Positions 1-9,357 of a stretch of 64,000 bases of DNA are shown piece by piece; the stretch's first letter is position 1; each line of letters begins with the position of its first letter. Both the position numbers and the translations under genes were made by a program. Under the pieces are notes generated by a model. That model was not told the DNA's origin. It saw only the letters and a program-made list of their open reading frames with translations, and did no database searches. The stretch comes from Lunularia cruciata (lineage: Eukaryota; Streptophyta; Marchantiopsida; Lunulariales; Lunulariaceae): NCBI GenBank assembly GCA_948567375.1, contig OX419757.1:74276001-74340000 (forward strand). The letters are read 5' to 3'.

Positions 1-900
1 ATGAGGGTCCGCAACCAATAGGGCTCGAGAACACTCCCGGAGGAACGGAGATGAGCAGCAGGCACGAGGTAAGGACTAGCGTGAGATTTGAGCAAGCAAA
101 GTACGCAGGTACAGTCCTCGGTCGCTCGGAAGTGCGAGGGCATCTACGGGTTTCAAAAAACCTGTGGCAAAATGTGCGGAAAGGTGCAGTGCAGATACGG
201 CCAGGGAGGAGCTTAGGCCAGACTCACGGAGGAACGAACCAGTAGGGTGATGATCAGACTCCTCCGAAGCAGACCAAGTTGCCAACAGCAAGCCGGGGCC
301 CGTAGGCACACTGTCTAGCGAGATAGAAGAAGATTGGAATCGGGATCGTAAGAATCGGGAGAAATTACTTGGTGTACGTGCACTACGCGTGCCTGCGTGT
401 AAAGTCCGTCTTGTCTATCCCTCCCACCGCACAACAAGTCAGCCAGTGACACATGCTCGCTGCACTCCCCCTCCCTCCTCTCAGATGTCCACACACACAC
501 TCTCGAAACTACTACGAGAAGAACCACAACAAGTCTACCAGAGGGGAGAAGAAGAAGCGTATACCCCAACGCCCCAGACCCGACCAGACCGAGACGGACG
601 AGAAAAGTGTAGAGACGAGAAAGATAGAATAAGTGACAGGCCAGAAAGCCGAGGAAAAGCCCGAAAGACGAGCAGATGAAGTAGAAGAAGAAGATGCAGA
701 ATCAGAAGAAGAAGAATCACCAAGCCCAAGCCCGAGCCAAAGCCAAGCCAAGCCCAACCAGCCAGCCAGAACCAGAGGGAGAGAGGACAGCAGAGAGAAC
801 CCCGACCTGATCTTCTCCTTCTCCTTCACCTTGCCTTTCCTCTCCCTGTCCCTCTCTCTTCCCGCAACCTGACTGACCCACGACGACTATTCTTGTGTAA
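1..900. other. GC-rich, purine/pyrimidine-skewed low-complexity segment
   Basis: This segment is clearly richer in G+C than the following 20 kb. From about 510 to 790 the plus strand is purine-rich (GA-type runs); from about 800 to 870 it switches to CT-rich runs. A motif around GGAGGAACG occurs near 38-50 and again near 226-238. Several open frames cross it, but their protein products are low-complexity acidic or leucine-rich strings and no domain is recognisable. It could be the 5' UTR or promoter of a gene outside the window; I cannot show that. Confidence 0.4.
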
Positions 901-2200
901 CTAAAGTCCCATTACGCACCCTAGTGTGGCACCGTCTCTATTTACCTTCACACCCGCGAAGTTCCCACTTTCCGCCGTACTTCTTACTGCATACTCTACC
1001 CTCTCTACTGTAGATACTCTCGTCGATACCCCTTCTCTGATAGTTTATACATACAAACACAAAAGAGAAAGAGTTCGGCCTCCAAGTTTTAACGTCATTT
1101 TTATTGTGAAATTCTGTTGGAAATGACATCTTCTTGTACACTCTTTCCCTATAAAAAGAATGAGCTTTTCTTAAAGAAGTTTTAGCGAATGCAAAACGCT
1201 TCTCACCCTCGAGTGTTATTATTGATATAAGAAGATTTTCATAGACAAGAGAGTTGGGTAGCTGAATGACTTCTTCGATTTTACCTCTTGTGTGAATGAA
1301 TTCAAAGGAGGACAAAAGATTCATGGACAAATAGAGGTACAAAGGATTGTCTTTCAGTCCTCGCATGAGGACAAAAAGGAGATCATTACGGGTTCACAGG
1401 TGGTCAATCCAATAGTTTAGATATTGATAATTTATGCAAATCATTATTATCCAATGGAAGTATATATATATATAATCTACACAAGAAGTATGATTATTCT
1501 GAAAAATATAGAATTTGTGTGAAACGCATGTAGCTAAGATGTCAAATGTTAAAATCTTGCCATTAATTTATTATTGTTTAAGTAATCTAGTTACTAATTA
1601 ACAACACATGAAATGACAAGATACCAACAAAAAAAAAAAAAAAAACACAAGCAAAAATCAAATAGCTAATATAGGCAGAATATGATGTAATCTAGGAGAT
1701 GAAACTATTTTAGATAGAGAATGACATTTTATAGATATCTTTTCTCAAAAAAAAATTTGGATTTATCAGAAGCAATTAGTAAAATTATACAAACCTTAGT
1801 AAAATAATAAAGTGATATGAGTGACTTATAATATATAACAAATTTTAATACCAATTACAAATACATTTTAGCTTTTCATCAAAAAATCTATTAGTAAATC
1901 TATGCTAAAAATCTATGGACATAGTTATATGGATATAACCATATCATTGCAGATGATATCTTATCTTATCTGAGTTAATAATAGAATATTATTAAATCAC
2001 TATAAATATAGCATGACGTGAGTGACTTATAACTTGTAACAATGCTTGATATCCATAAAAAAAAATGAGATGTATTAGTAATTTTTTGTTAAAGGTTATT
2101 GATGTTTATTTGGATTGAAAACTATTAACTATATTAGATGTTACTTTAGTATATGATTAGCTTACTTAAAAATAACAATGACCGCATGTGAAGAATGATA
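901..2200. other. AT-rich intergenic DNA, no supported gene
   Basis: Composition falls to strongly AT-rich after about 1370. A 142-codon open frame exists on the minus strand (938-1366), but it has no recognisable domain, no clear codon bias and no neighbouring exons, so it is not called. Homopolymer A runs occur near 1629-1645. I see nothing else that can be named. Confidence 0.4.
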
Positions 2201-2341
2201 AAATAATATACAACAAATTAAATATAATAAGATGGACTAAAACATTTTTCATCAAGTTAAGTGGACACTTAGTCAAAACAAAAATTATATGTTTGACTAA
2301 TTTCTAAATTGAATACCATCCAACAAATGTATTGCAAATTT

Positions 2342-2344
<3 letters not shown>

Positions 2345-2416
<72 letters not shown>
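2345..2416. repeat. (TA)n microsatellite, about 36 units
   Basis: An uninterrupted TA dinucleotide run that abuts a 66-bp palindrome on its right side. The 74-codon open frame crossing it is an artefact of the repeat. Confidence 0.95.
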
Positions 2417-2418
<2 letters not shown>

Positions 2419-2480
2419 TATGCCTAGAATAGGTGAGCTTGTCTCATATGAGACAAGCTCACATATTCTAGGCATACTTA
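2415..2480. repeat. Near-perfect 66-bp palindrome beside (TA)n
   Basis: Two 32-base arms (2415-2446 and 2449-2480) are inverted copies with one mismatch, separated by only 2 bases. The arms contain TAAGTATGCCTAGAATA and its complement. Such a sequence can extrude as a cruciform or fold as a long hairpin RNA; it is joined directly to the TA run. Confidence 0.9.
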
Positions 2481-2749
2481 TTATGAAGAGGATAAAGCAG
2501 GAGGAAAATTATTTAAATATAAAATATATTTAAAAATCAGATTTTTATTCTCATATAATTTTAATATATTCTTGAAATTTATGGTTTCATCTTAAGCTTA
2601 TTTCTTATAAGCTTAAGCTTACAAGAAAAAGTTTAATAAAGGACAAAATAACAAATTGAATTATAACTTTCTAAACCTAAAATCCATCTAGAATAAAACA
2701 ATACAAGCAATATTGTCATATGTGAAAGGAACATTTTGGTTATAATTAA

Positions 2750-2882
2750 GGGGAGATTGTCAAATACACTTAACAAGTATTGATATTGTAAATCTATCCT
2801 CAAAATTTTAATATTTGCAAAAATAGTACTGGTATTTATCAAGCCTTGATGTTGGTTTGGAATGTTGGGGTGGGAGAGTGTA
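2750..2882 (+). repeat. Left terminal inverted repeat of the MULE-like element
   Basis: Matches the reverse complement of 3756-3884 along its length with scattered substitutions and small gaps. The best block surrounds TTTGGAATGTTGGG at 2854-2867. Confidence 0.75.
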
Positions 2883-3755
2883 GGCTTTACGTATCTTTGG
2901 ATGATTCTTTGGATGATTCTTACTTAGTACTTGACAAAGTCTACTTGGTATTTGACAAAGTTGTAGTACTACACACATCAATATCTAGATAAATCAATTC
3001 TTTTCTTTGAGTTATTGTAGCCTAAATTCAGTCCAATATTTAGAGCTTCTTAACAAGCTAATGCACATCAAATGGAGGTGAAAGACTCAACAATCTGATT
3101 GTTGTAAGGTACTATCAAGGTATAACACACCATAAGGAGGTTCCAATGATGAGCTTGAAGATGGTTTGTTGGCTATATCAAATGATCCTCAGCAAGTTCT
3201 GATCTTCAAATTTTTGTTTTGAGGTTTGTAGTTTAAGTCAAGGTTCTATTGTAATGGCTTTTGGATCCCGATAAAAGAGAAACTATTGACTCCAAGTTCT
3301 TGAATTTCTCCATATGTTGAAACACAATTAATGACCTTTGAGGTTTTGGAAAATAAATCTCAAGAGAGTTTGATATAGCAAGAAAATTTGCTGGAAAGAA
3401 CTCATATGGAACTTTTGGAAATATAAAATATGGTTGACATACTCAAAGCCAAGCTTGAAGATAAGTTGTCGTAGTTGTGCATGAGTTTGAATAGCTTGGA
3501 TCAAATGATGTTGGCAGTGTTGCAATGACCTTACAAGAATTAGAAGATGAACACATTGAACCAAAGAAGTTTGTTCCTACATGGCTAAGGGATTTGATGA
3601 CCTACCTCTACATATAGTAAGGTTAGGGAATTGCTCTACAAGGATAAGCATAATCATCAACCTTCATACTTGTGTTCTTCAAGTACAAAAGACGAGGTGT
3701 TCATGTGGTCCCAAGTTTGTATCATCCATGAACCCCAAAGACAAGCACGACTTGC

Positions 3756-3884
3756 ACTCTCTTGACCCAACATTCCAAACTAGGATCATGGCTTGGTAAA
3801 TACCAATACTCTTTTTGTAAATATTGAATTGTTAAGAATAGATTTATAATATAGTACATTTGGGGTGTAATTTTGAAATTCTCC
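3756..3884 (-). repeat. Right terminal inverted repeat of the MULE-like element
   Basis: Inverted partner of 2750-2882. It contains CCAACATTCCAAACTA, the complement of the conserved block in the left arm. Confidence 0.75.
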
Positions 3885-4170
3885 TATAATTCCATAAAGA
3901 ATTCATTCAATGTTTTAAGTTGTATATATTACTCATATAAATTATATATTTGTTAATTCTTATAATGGTATAAATTTATATGTTATTAAAAATCTAGTAT
4001 ATAATACTACCACTTGAGAGAATATATATATATCATATCAATCTCATGCTATCTAATTAACATATATAGACACATAACTAATATTCCTCAAAACTTCATA
4101 AAAGCTTTAAAAAAAACAATTTGCTATATATAGACTGAACTTTATAAGAAAATATTCATTAAGTCCTTCA
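3885..4170. repeat. Dispersed repeat R, copy 1, second segment
   Basis: The sequence around 3930-4015 (TATTACTCATATAAATTAT ... TAATACTACCACT) matches 59,400-59,495 in order and orientation. Similarity becomes too weak to follow at about 4170. Confidence 0.5.
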
Positions 4171-4749
4171 CATCAATCATCAAGTAACTAAATACTACTA
4201 TGTGTCAAATCTTTCTTATTATAGCAAACACACAAGAATTGGTGTCAATATTAAGTAGTTATGAGATCTTTTGAGTTTAAATACTTATTTATATGTAATA
4301 AATTAGTTATTGTCTTAAACACTTATAGATAGCTATAATATTTATAACATTGTTTACCTCTACTTTATTTCTAATGTATATTGATATGGAATAGATTAAT
4401 TCCTATCTTATAGTCTCATGGCTATCATTCTTCCAACACAAGAAATTAGTTTCCATATCTATGCTTATTCTAGATATTTCCTTGTATACGACCTTGATGA
4501 AGTTAGATGGATTTCTTGTTTACCACTTAGTTGATTGACACATAACTCTTTGATGAGTAAGTATGATTTTTATTTCTATTCCTTTCATACATCTTTCGTG
4601 TAGTAGAAGAGAGCATGCAAAGTAAACAAAGATACCTGCTAGATTAAGTAGACTTTGTGTTGAGGATTGGTCTACCTTACGAGAGGAGTCAATTTGGACA
4701 ACATGATTTAATAGATAGATTCAATTATAGGACCACTTAATTACAATGG
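4171..4749. other. AT-rich DNA, nothing recognised
   Basis: No ORF, tRNA or clear repeat partner was seen. It lies between repeat R and the presumed 3' end of gypsy remnant B. Confidence 0.4.
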
Positions 4750-4989
4750 TGTAAGATCTTGGTTTAGGCTAGAGAGTATAGTAGAGTTGAATGAACCTTT
4801 CACCATTTGCCTATAAATAGACTTATCTTCAAGGCTATTTCCCTTTTATGCCTACTACATACTCCATGTGAAAGACCAAGGAGAGAAATAGGAGAATCAT
4901 ATATTGGAGTATATGATTCTCACATTAAGACTCTCAAGTGAGTGAAACTCCAAATGCCTAACAATGAGCTTGAGCTTTGGTATTTATAG

Positions 4990-5180
4990 TAAACCATATA
5001 AGTTTTTAAGGAAGTTTCCTTCTAGAGACCACCTTCTTGGAGTGCAAGCTAAGCTAATAAGGAAACATCCATTTAAAAGTTGCCTACTTGGTATGCAAGT
5101 TAAGCTAGTTTGGAAGTGTTTAAAGAAGCTTCTTCCTAAAAGTCACATACTTGGCATACACATTACATGATGCTTGGAAG
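4990..5180. repeat. Degenerate tandem repeats in the B LTR
   Basis: Three to four imperfect units of roughly 55-65 bp recur around 'ttGGagTGCAAGCTAAGCTA'-like and 'GAAGCTTCTT'-like blocks. The 68-codon frame here simply reads through these repeats. Confidence 0.55.
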
Positions 5181-5924
5181 TGTAATACTCCGAGGACAAG
5201 AGAAGAGAGAAAACACAGATTGCACACTCAAACATTCAATGCCCCAAGGGAGCACCTTCTCTTTATTATATAGACAAAGAGGATCTCCTCCAAGGAAGCT
5301 CCACCATAGGATTAGGGACATAGATAGGTGACATGTCAACAAGCTCCACCCTTGGATTACTTACTTGGATGGGTGATATGTCGGTCTAGGTCCTATCTGG
5401 TTGGTCAAATAAGCTTTGACAAGAGGGAATCTTTTAGGGAATCTTCCTGTAGGAATCTTAGAATCACGTGAGTAAGGTACCGTTGGAAAGCTCTCGACGA
5501 GACAAAGCAAGGGGGAGGGAAGGCCAGCCTTTCATTGATTGGGGGGGGGTGGGGAATCTGCACATTTTCGAGGCCTAATTCATCCGTTTAGGCCTCCGAA
5601 ATTGCCTTCAAAGATTTCAGGCATATTTAGGTTCTTACTCTATTAGTAGAAGTCCCCTTTTGGTGATACCTCTTTCTGATCTGTTTAGTCCATCATGTGT
5701 AACATCCTTCCAGATGTTACCAAACCAATTCTCACCTTTAAATCATATGTCTAGCTATTGGTTCTAAGGTTCTCAAGTCTATTTCGGTTTCTGCCCTATT
5801 AGTAGAAGTACTCTTTTGGTGATACTTCTATTTGATCTATTTTGACCATCATGTATAACATCATTCTAGATGTTACCAAACCAAATTTCACATCTAGATC
5901 GTATGGCTAACCCTTGGTATTACA
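5181..5924 (-). mobile_element. Solo LTR D of the A/C gypsy family
   Basis: A complete LTR in minus orientation (complement starts TGTAATACCAAGGG and ends GAGTATTACA). It is homologous to the LTRs at 8022-8759 and 13,879-14,620 along its length. It is flanked by the perfect 5-bp duplication GGAAG (5176-5180 and 5925-5929) with no internal region, so it is the product of LTR-LTR recombination after an independent insertion. Confidence 0.93.
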
Positions 5925-6054
5925 GGAAGGTACCAAGAAGCTTCATAGATGCTTCTAGAATATTCTAAGAATTTCTTGGCTATTTTGGCATATTGGCTAA
6001 TTCATTAGTATCTACTAACTCATTTGCTAATTCCATATTTATTACATATTCCTC

Positions 6055-6190
6055 TATTGCTAGGTAGTAACATCCTTGTTGCTAGAGAGTCTTCAAATGC
6101 TTGGATGGCCGGTTGAGCATTTTGGAATTGAGAAATAGGCTCCTATGTGGCATCTTGAAGAGTATACCATTTCCAAAGGACCTTACATTC
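6055..6190 (-). pseudogene. Gypsy B chromodomain, C-terminal end
   Basis: The minus frame starting at 6190 reads a chromodomain-like end (VLWKWYTLQDAT, stop, EPISQFQNAQPAIQAFE). This corresponds to the W-K-G...ATWEP...FE signature of chromovirus integrase tails. A TGG-to-TAG change explains the internal stop. Element A inserted immediately upstream and cut the domain in two. Confidence 0.7.
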
Positions 6191-6191
6191 T

Positions 6192-6924
6192 TGAAATACT
6201 TTGAGGACAAGAGAAGAGAGAAAACACAGATTACACACTCAACATTAAGTGCCCCAAAGGAACACCTTCTCTTTATTATATAGACAAAGAGGATCTCCTC
6301 CAAGGATCTCCACCATAGGATTAGGCATACATATAGGTGACATGTCAGTAAGCTCCACCCTTGGATTACTTACTTGGATGGGTGATATGTCGGTCTAGGT
6401 CCTATCTGGTTGGTCAAACAAGCTTTGACTAGAGGGAATCTTTTAGAGAATCTTCCGGTAGGAGTCTCAGAATCGTGAGTAAGGTACCATTGGAAAGCTC
6501 TCGACAAGACAAACCAAGGGGAGGGAAGGCCAAACTTTTCTCTATTGGAAGAGGGATCCACACATTTTCAAGGCCTAATTCATCCGTTTAGGCCTCCAAA
6601 ATTGCATTCAAAGATTTCAGGCATATTTTGGTTCCTACTCTATTAGTAAAAGTCCCCTTTTGGTGATACTTCTTTCTGATCTATTTAGTCCATCATGTGC
6701 AACATCCTTCCAGATGTTACCAAAACAATTCTAACCTTTAAATCATATGTCTAGCTATTGCTTCTAAGGTTCTCAAGTCTATTTTGGTTTCTGCTCTATT
6801 AGTAGAAGTACTCTTTTGGTGATACTTATATTTGATCTATTTTGACCATCCTATATAACATCATTCTAGATGTTACCAAACCGAATTTCACATCTAGATC
6901 ATATGGCTAGCTCTTGGTATTACA
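6192..6924 (-). repeat. 3' LTR of gypsy A
   Basis: The complement begins TGTAATACCAAGAGC at 6924 and ends ...AGTATTTCA at 6192. Homologous to the C LTRs and solo LTR D, with visible divergence. A pyrimidine-rich tract (complement of the polypurine tract) lies just above 6924. Confidence 0.9.
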
Positions 6925-6939
6925 GACTTCCCTCCTTTT

Positions 6940-8016
6940 AAGACGCAACGTCCTCGTCATGCAATTGTTGCTCAAATGCTTGCACCAACACCGGTGCATG
7001 TGTCAAATTGGCAGCGGGCTCCCATGTTGCTTCATAGAGGGGGTAACCTTTCCACTATACTAGATAGTCCACCCACAGATGGCGAGTACCACGCATGCAT
7101 TTTGGAGAATACGCTCCACTTCATATTCCTCTATGCCATCAATGAGTGTTAGACAAGGTCAAATGTCTTGTGTGGAATGACCCTAGCCTGATCGGGGAGC
7201 ATATCCGCATAATAGGGAAACATGGAACACTGGATGGATCTTCATGTATGGCGGTAGCTCAAGGTGACAGGCCCTAGCGTCGACACAACAAAGAATTGAG
7301 AAAGGCCCAATACGAGGTCTAAGTTTACGAGGTCCAACTAATGTGAGGTTGGTTATCGATAGCCACACTTGATTTCTAACATTGAACTCCATGTGCCTAC
7401 AGTGTGCATCAACATATTGCTTTTGTCGGTTTTGTGTAATTTGTAATCTATGCTTAGCGCTCTCCACACCGTGTTGGATTCTAGAAACAAATGTGTTGAT
7501 TGCATCGACCTTGGTAGCCACTGGACTAGAAGGTGTGAAGGGATGCTCACATACATGAAGAAGAATGGAGTGACCTGGATGGATGCATTCATTGAATTGT
7601 TGTAAACGAATTCCACCAACGAGAGTAGGGTGTCCCACCTCTCTTGCTCTTCTAAGGTAAAGCCGCATAACATGTCTTCAATCGTGCAATTAGCTCGCTC
7701 TATTTGGCCATCTGTTTGTGGATGGTAAGCTGTGGACATGGCCAAATTGGTTTTGAAGAAACCAAAGAGTGTTTGCCAAAACAAACTGGTGAATTGAGTG
7801 CCTCTATTGGTGATAATTACTCTAGACAAGCCATGGTGAGAGAAGATTACATCTAAGTATAATTGAGCTAGTTGTGGAGCGGTCACATCCTTAGTGGTAG
7901 GGCATACATGAATCATCTTGCTAAGCCGGTTCACAAAGACCACAATGGAGTCAAACCCTAAGCTGGTCTTGGGTAATTCACAAACGAGATCCATACTCAC
8001 TTGTTCCCAATGTTGG
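6940..8016 (-). pseudogene. Gypsy A pol, 3' part: integrase core and chromodomain
   Basis: Continuing the A integrase after the C insertion, the minus strand shows the DDE core (LVCELPKTSLGFDS, TNRGTQFTS, AYHPQTDGQIERANC), the integrase C-terminal region around 7250-7400, and a chromodomain remnant (EYEVERIL) near 7080-7150 with stops. The second catalytic block has N in place of D (TNRGTQ against TDRGTQ in C), so the core would be inactive even without the nonsense mutations. Confidence 0.88.
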
Positions 8017-8021
8017 GTAGG
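8017..8021 (+). repeat. Target duplication GTAGG, left side of gypsy C
   Basis: GTAGG directly before the 5' LTR equals GTAGG at 14,621-14,625 after the 3' LTR. Five-base duplications are standard for Ty3/gypsy integrases. Confidence 0.97.
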
Positions 8022-8759
8022 TGTAATACCAAGGGTTAGCCATATGATCTAGATGTGAAATTTGGTTTGGTAACATCTAGAATGATGTTATACATGATGG
8101 TCAAAATAGATCAGATAGAAGTATCACCAAAAGAGTACTTCTACTAATAGGGCAGAACCCGAAATAGACTTGAGAACCTTAGAACCAATAGCTAGACATA
8201 TGATTTAAAGGTGAGAATTGGTTTGGTAATATCTGGAAGAATATTACACATGATGGACTAAACAGATCAGAAAGAGGTATCACCAAAAGGGGACTTCTAC
8301 TAATAGAGTAGGAACCAAAATATGCCTGAAATCTTTGAAGGCAATTTCGGAGGCCTAAACGGATGAATTAGGCCTCGGAAATGTGCACATTTTCTCCCCA
8401 ACGGAAAAAAGGTTGGCCTTCCTCCCCTCTAGTTTGTCTCATCGAGAGCTTTCCAACGGTACCTTACTCATGTGATTCTGAGATTCCTACAGGAAGATTC
8501 CCTAAAAGATTCCCTCCGGTCAAAGCTCGTTTGCCCAACCAGATAGGACCTAGACCTGACAGGTCACCCATCCAAGTAAGTAATCCAAGGGAGGAGCTTG
8601 CTGACATGTCACCTATCTGTGTCCCTAATCCTATGGTGGAGCTTCCTTGGAGGAGATCCTCTTTGTCTATATAATAAAGAGAAGGTGCTCCCTTGGGGCA
8701 TAGAATGTTTGAGTGTGCAATCTGTGTTTTCTCTCTTCTCTTGTCCTCGGAGTATTACA
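8022..8759 (+). repeat. 5' LTR of gypsy C (738 bp)
   Basis: Begins TGTAATACC and ends GAGTATTACA (TG...CA). A TATATAATAAAG box lies near 8669-8680, a likely promoter TATA/poly(A) region, upstream of the R/U5 boundary. Confidence 0.97.
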
Positions 8760-8760
8760 A

Positions 8761-8772
8761 TGGTATCAGAGC
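8761..8772 (+). other. Primer binding site, initiator tRNA-Met type
   Basis: TGGTATCAGAGC directly after the 5' LTR (one-base spacer) is the usual plant retrotransposon PBS complementary to the 3' end of initiator tRNA-Met. Confidence 0.95.
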
Positions 8773-8781
8773 AAGTGTTCT

Positions 8782-8813
8782 AGTCCAAGAGAGGTGATCC
8801 ACTCTCTTGGACT
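8782..8813 (+). promoter_or_regulatory. Leader hairpin just after the PBS
   Basis: AGTCCAAGAGAG and CTCTCTTGGACT form a 12-bp perfect stem with an 8-base loop, 9 bases past the PBS. Element A keeps a mutated version at 18,565-18,595. Its position resembles dimerisation/packaging stem-loops of retroelements; the function is inferred from position only. Confidence 0.6.
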
Positions 8814-8894
8814 GAACTACTGAAACTGAGTAATTTGAGGTGGAGAACATAGAGTAATCGCTAGACTTAGGAAGGACTTTAGAGAGCGGATGGG

Positions 8895-9116
8895 ATGGAT
8901 GCGCCAGGGGGACAATTTCCCGCACCTAGCTTTCCATTCTCAAACCCATTCCACATCAAGGTTATGTACATCCAGAGTGAGCAGATGAGAGTATCGCTAG
9001 TTTATCACTTTGGTGCGGAATTCATGGACAGAGTGATGAACTCACCAAACCCGGTGATTCTACCTGTGGTGATATATGACAGAGAGTGGGATTTGACAAT
9101 CTACATTCTATTATGA
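8895..9116 (+). CDS. Leader ORF 1 of the gypsy family (73 aa), unknown function
   Basis: A small open frame starting MDAPGGQFPAPSFPF lies between the PBS and gag. The same frame, with the same start, the same stop and 73 codons, is present in element A (18,259-18,480), with six residue differences by eye. No domain is recognised. Its second half (FGAEFMDRV...P...P.V) resembles the second half of leader ORF 2. It stays open in A although A's gag and pol are riddled with stops, which hints at past coding constraint. It could alternatively be untranslated leader that is open by chance. Confidence 0.5.
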   Translation: MDAPGGQFPAPSFPFSNPFHIKVMYIQSEQMRVSLVYHFGAEFMDRVMNSPNPVILPVVIYDREWDLTIYILL

Positions 9117-9120
9117 TAAT

Positions 9121-9324
9121 ATGGATATGAATGTCCCAAATCCTCTCCCTTTCAACACTCAAGTAGAAATCCGTTATGTAGTGAGGCCGAAATTGATGTT
9201 TAGAGATTTTGTGGTCAGGAATTTTGGTGAGGAGTATTATCAACGAGTGATAGCTTTTGAGGTCCCAATGGTGGTTCCGATAGTTTGTGCGCCTTCCAGA
9301 GTGATTATATTGACTCTGTATTGA
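9121..9324 (+). CDS. Leader ORF 2 of the gypsy family (67 aa), unknown function
   Basis: Starts MDMNVPNPLPFNTQVEI four bases after leader ORF 1 ends, in a different frame. The homologous frame in element A (18,051-18,254) has the same 67 codons and the same ending (RVIILTLY). The block FGEEYYQRV...P...P.V aligns with FGAEFMDRV...P...P.V in ORF 1, and both have PF followed by alternating hydrophobic residues about 20 positions before. This suggests a tandem duplication of one small module. No known domain is recognised. Confidence 0.5.
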   Translation: MDMNVPNPLPFNTQVEIRYVVRPKLMFRDFVVRNFGEEYYQRVIAFEVPMVVPIVCAPSRVIILTLY

Positions 9325-9357
9325 AGTAGACGTTAGCAATTGGGTGTTGCAGGAACC

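Larger units (their letters stand above)
2200..2749. repeat. Dispersed AT-rich repeat R, copy 1, first segment
   Basis: By eye, stretches near 2240-2300 and 2625-2750 match 58,930-59,000 and 59,255-59,385 in the same order and orientation. Shared blocks include a 'catcaagttaagt' block and a 'caatattgtcatatgtgaaag'-like block. The repeat has no visible long ORF. It is interrupted here by the TA array with its palindrome and by a MULE-like element. The outer ends of R are not defined. Confidence 0.5.
2750..3884. mobile_element. Non-autonomous Mutator-like (MULE) element with long TIRs
   Basis: The ends are inverted copies of each other over about 130 bp (2750-2882 and 3756-3884), beginning GGGGAGATTGTCAAA and, on the complementary strand, GGAGAATTTCAAA. 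Long TIRs starting with GGGA/GGAG and a 9-bp target duplication are typical of MULEs. The flanks TATAATTAA (2741-2749) and TATAATTCC (3885-3893) agree at 7 of 9 bases. The other copy of repeat R, near 59,385, lacks this insertion and acts as an empty site. The 870-bp interior has no transposase and no long ORF; it may be captured host DNA. The superfamily is inferred from TIR and target-site features only. Confidence 0.7.
4750..6046 (-). repeat. Presumed 3' LTR of gypsy B, split by a solo LTR
   Basis: On the minus strand the sequence after the B chromodomain stop has a purine-rich tract followed by TGTAATAAATATGG starting at 6046. It contains a TATAAATA box near 4982-4990 and appears to end ...CTTACA at 4750 (plus strand TGTAAGATC). 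Solo LTR D (5181-5924) interrupts it. Without D the LTR would be about 550 bp. No second B LTR is present to confirm the ends. Confidence 0.45.

Noticed and set aside
633-872. Acidic, Ser/Glu-rich 79-codon frame
   Set aside because: Composition follows the GA-to-CT low-complexity tract; the antisense frame is equally open.
938-1366. 142-codon open frame on the minus strand
   Set aside because: No recognisable domain, AT-driven composition, no adjoining exon or homologue in the window.
2309-2533. Open frame of alternating Tyr and Ile
   Set aside because: It is a translation of the (TA)n array; the same happens at 23,517-23,717.
4735-4760. ATTACAATGGT resembling an LTR end plus PBS on the plus strand
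   Set aside because: Only 11 bases match; the PBS does not continue (GTAAG instead of ATCAG), and no LTR body precedes it.
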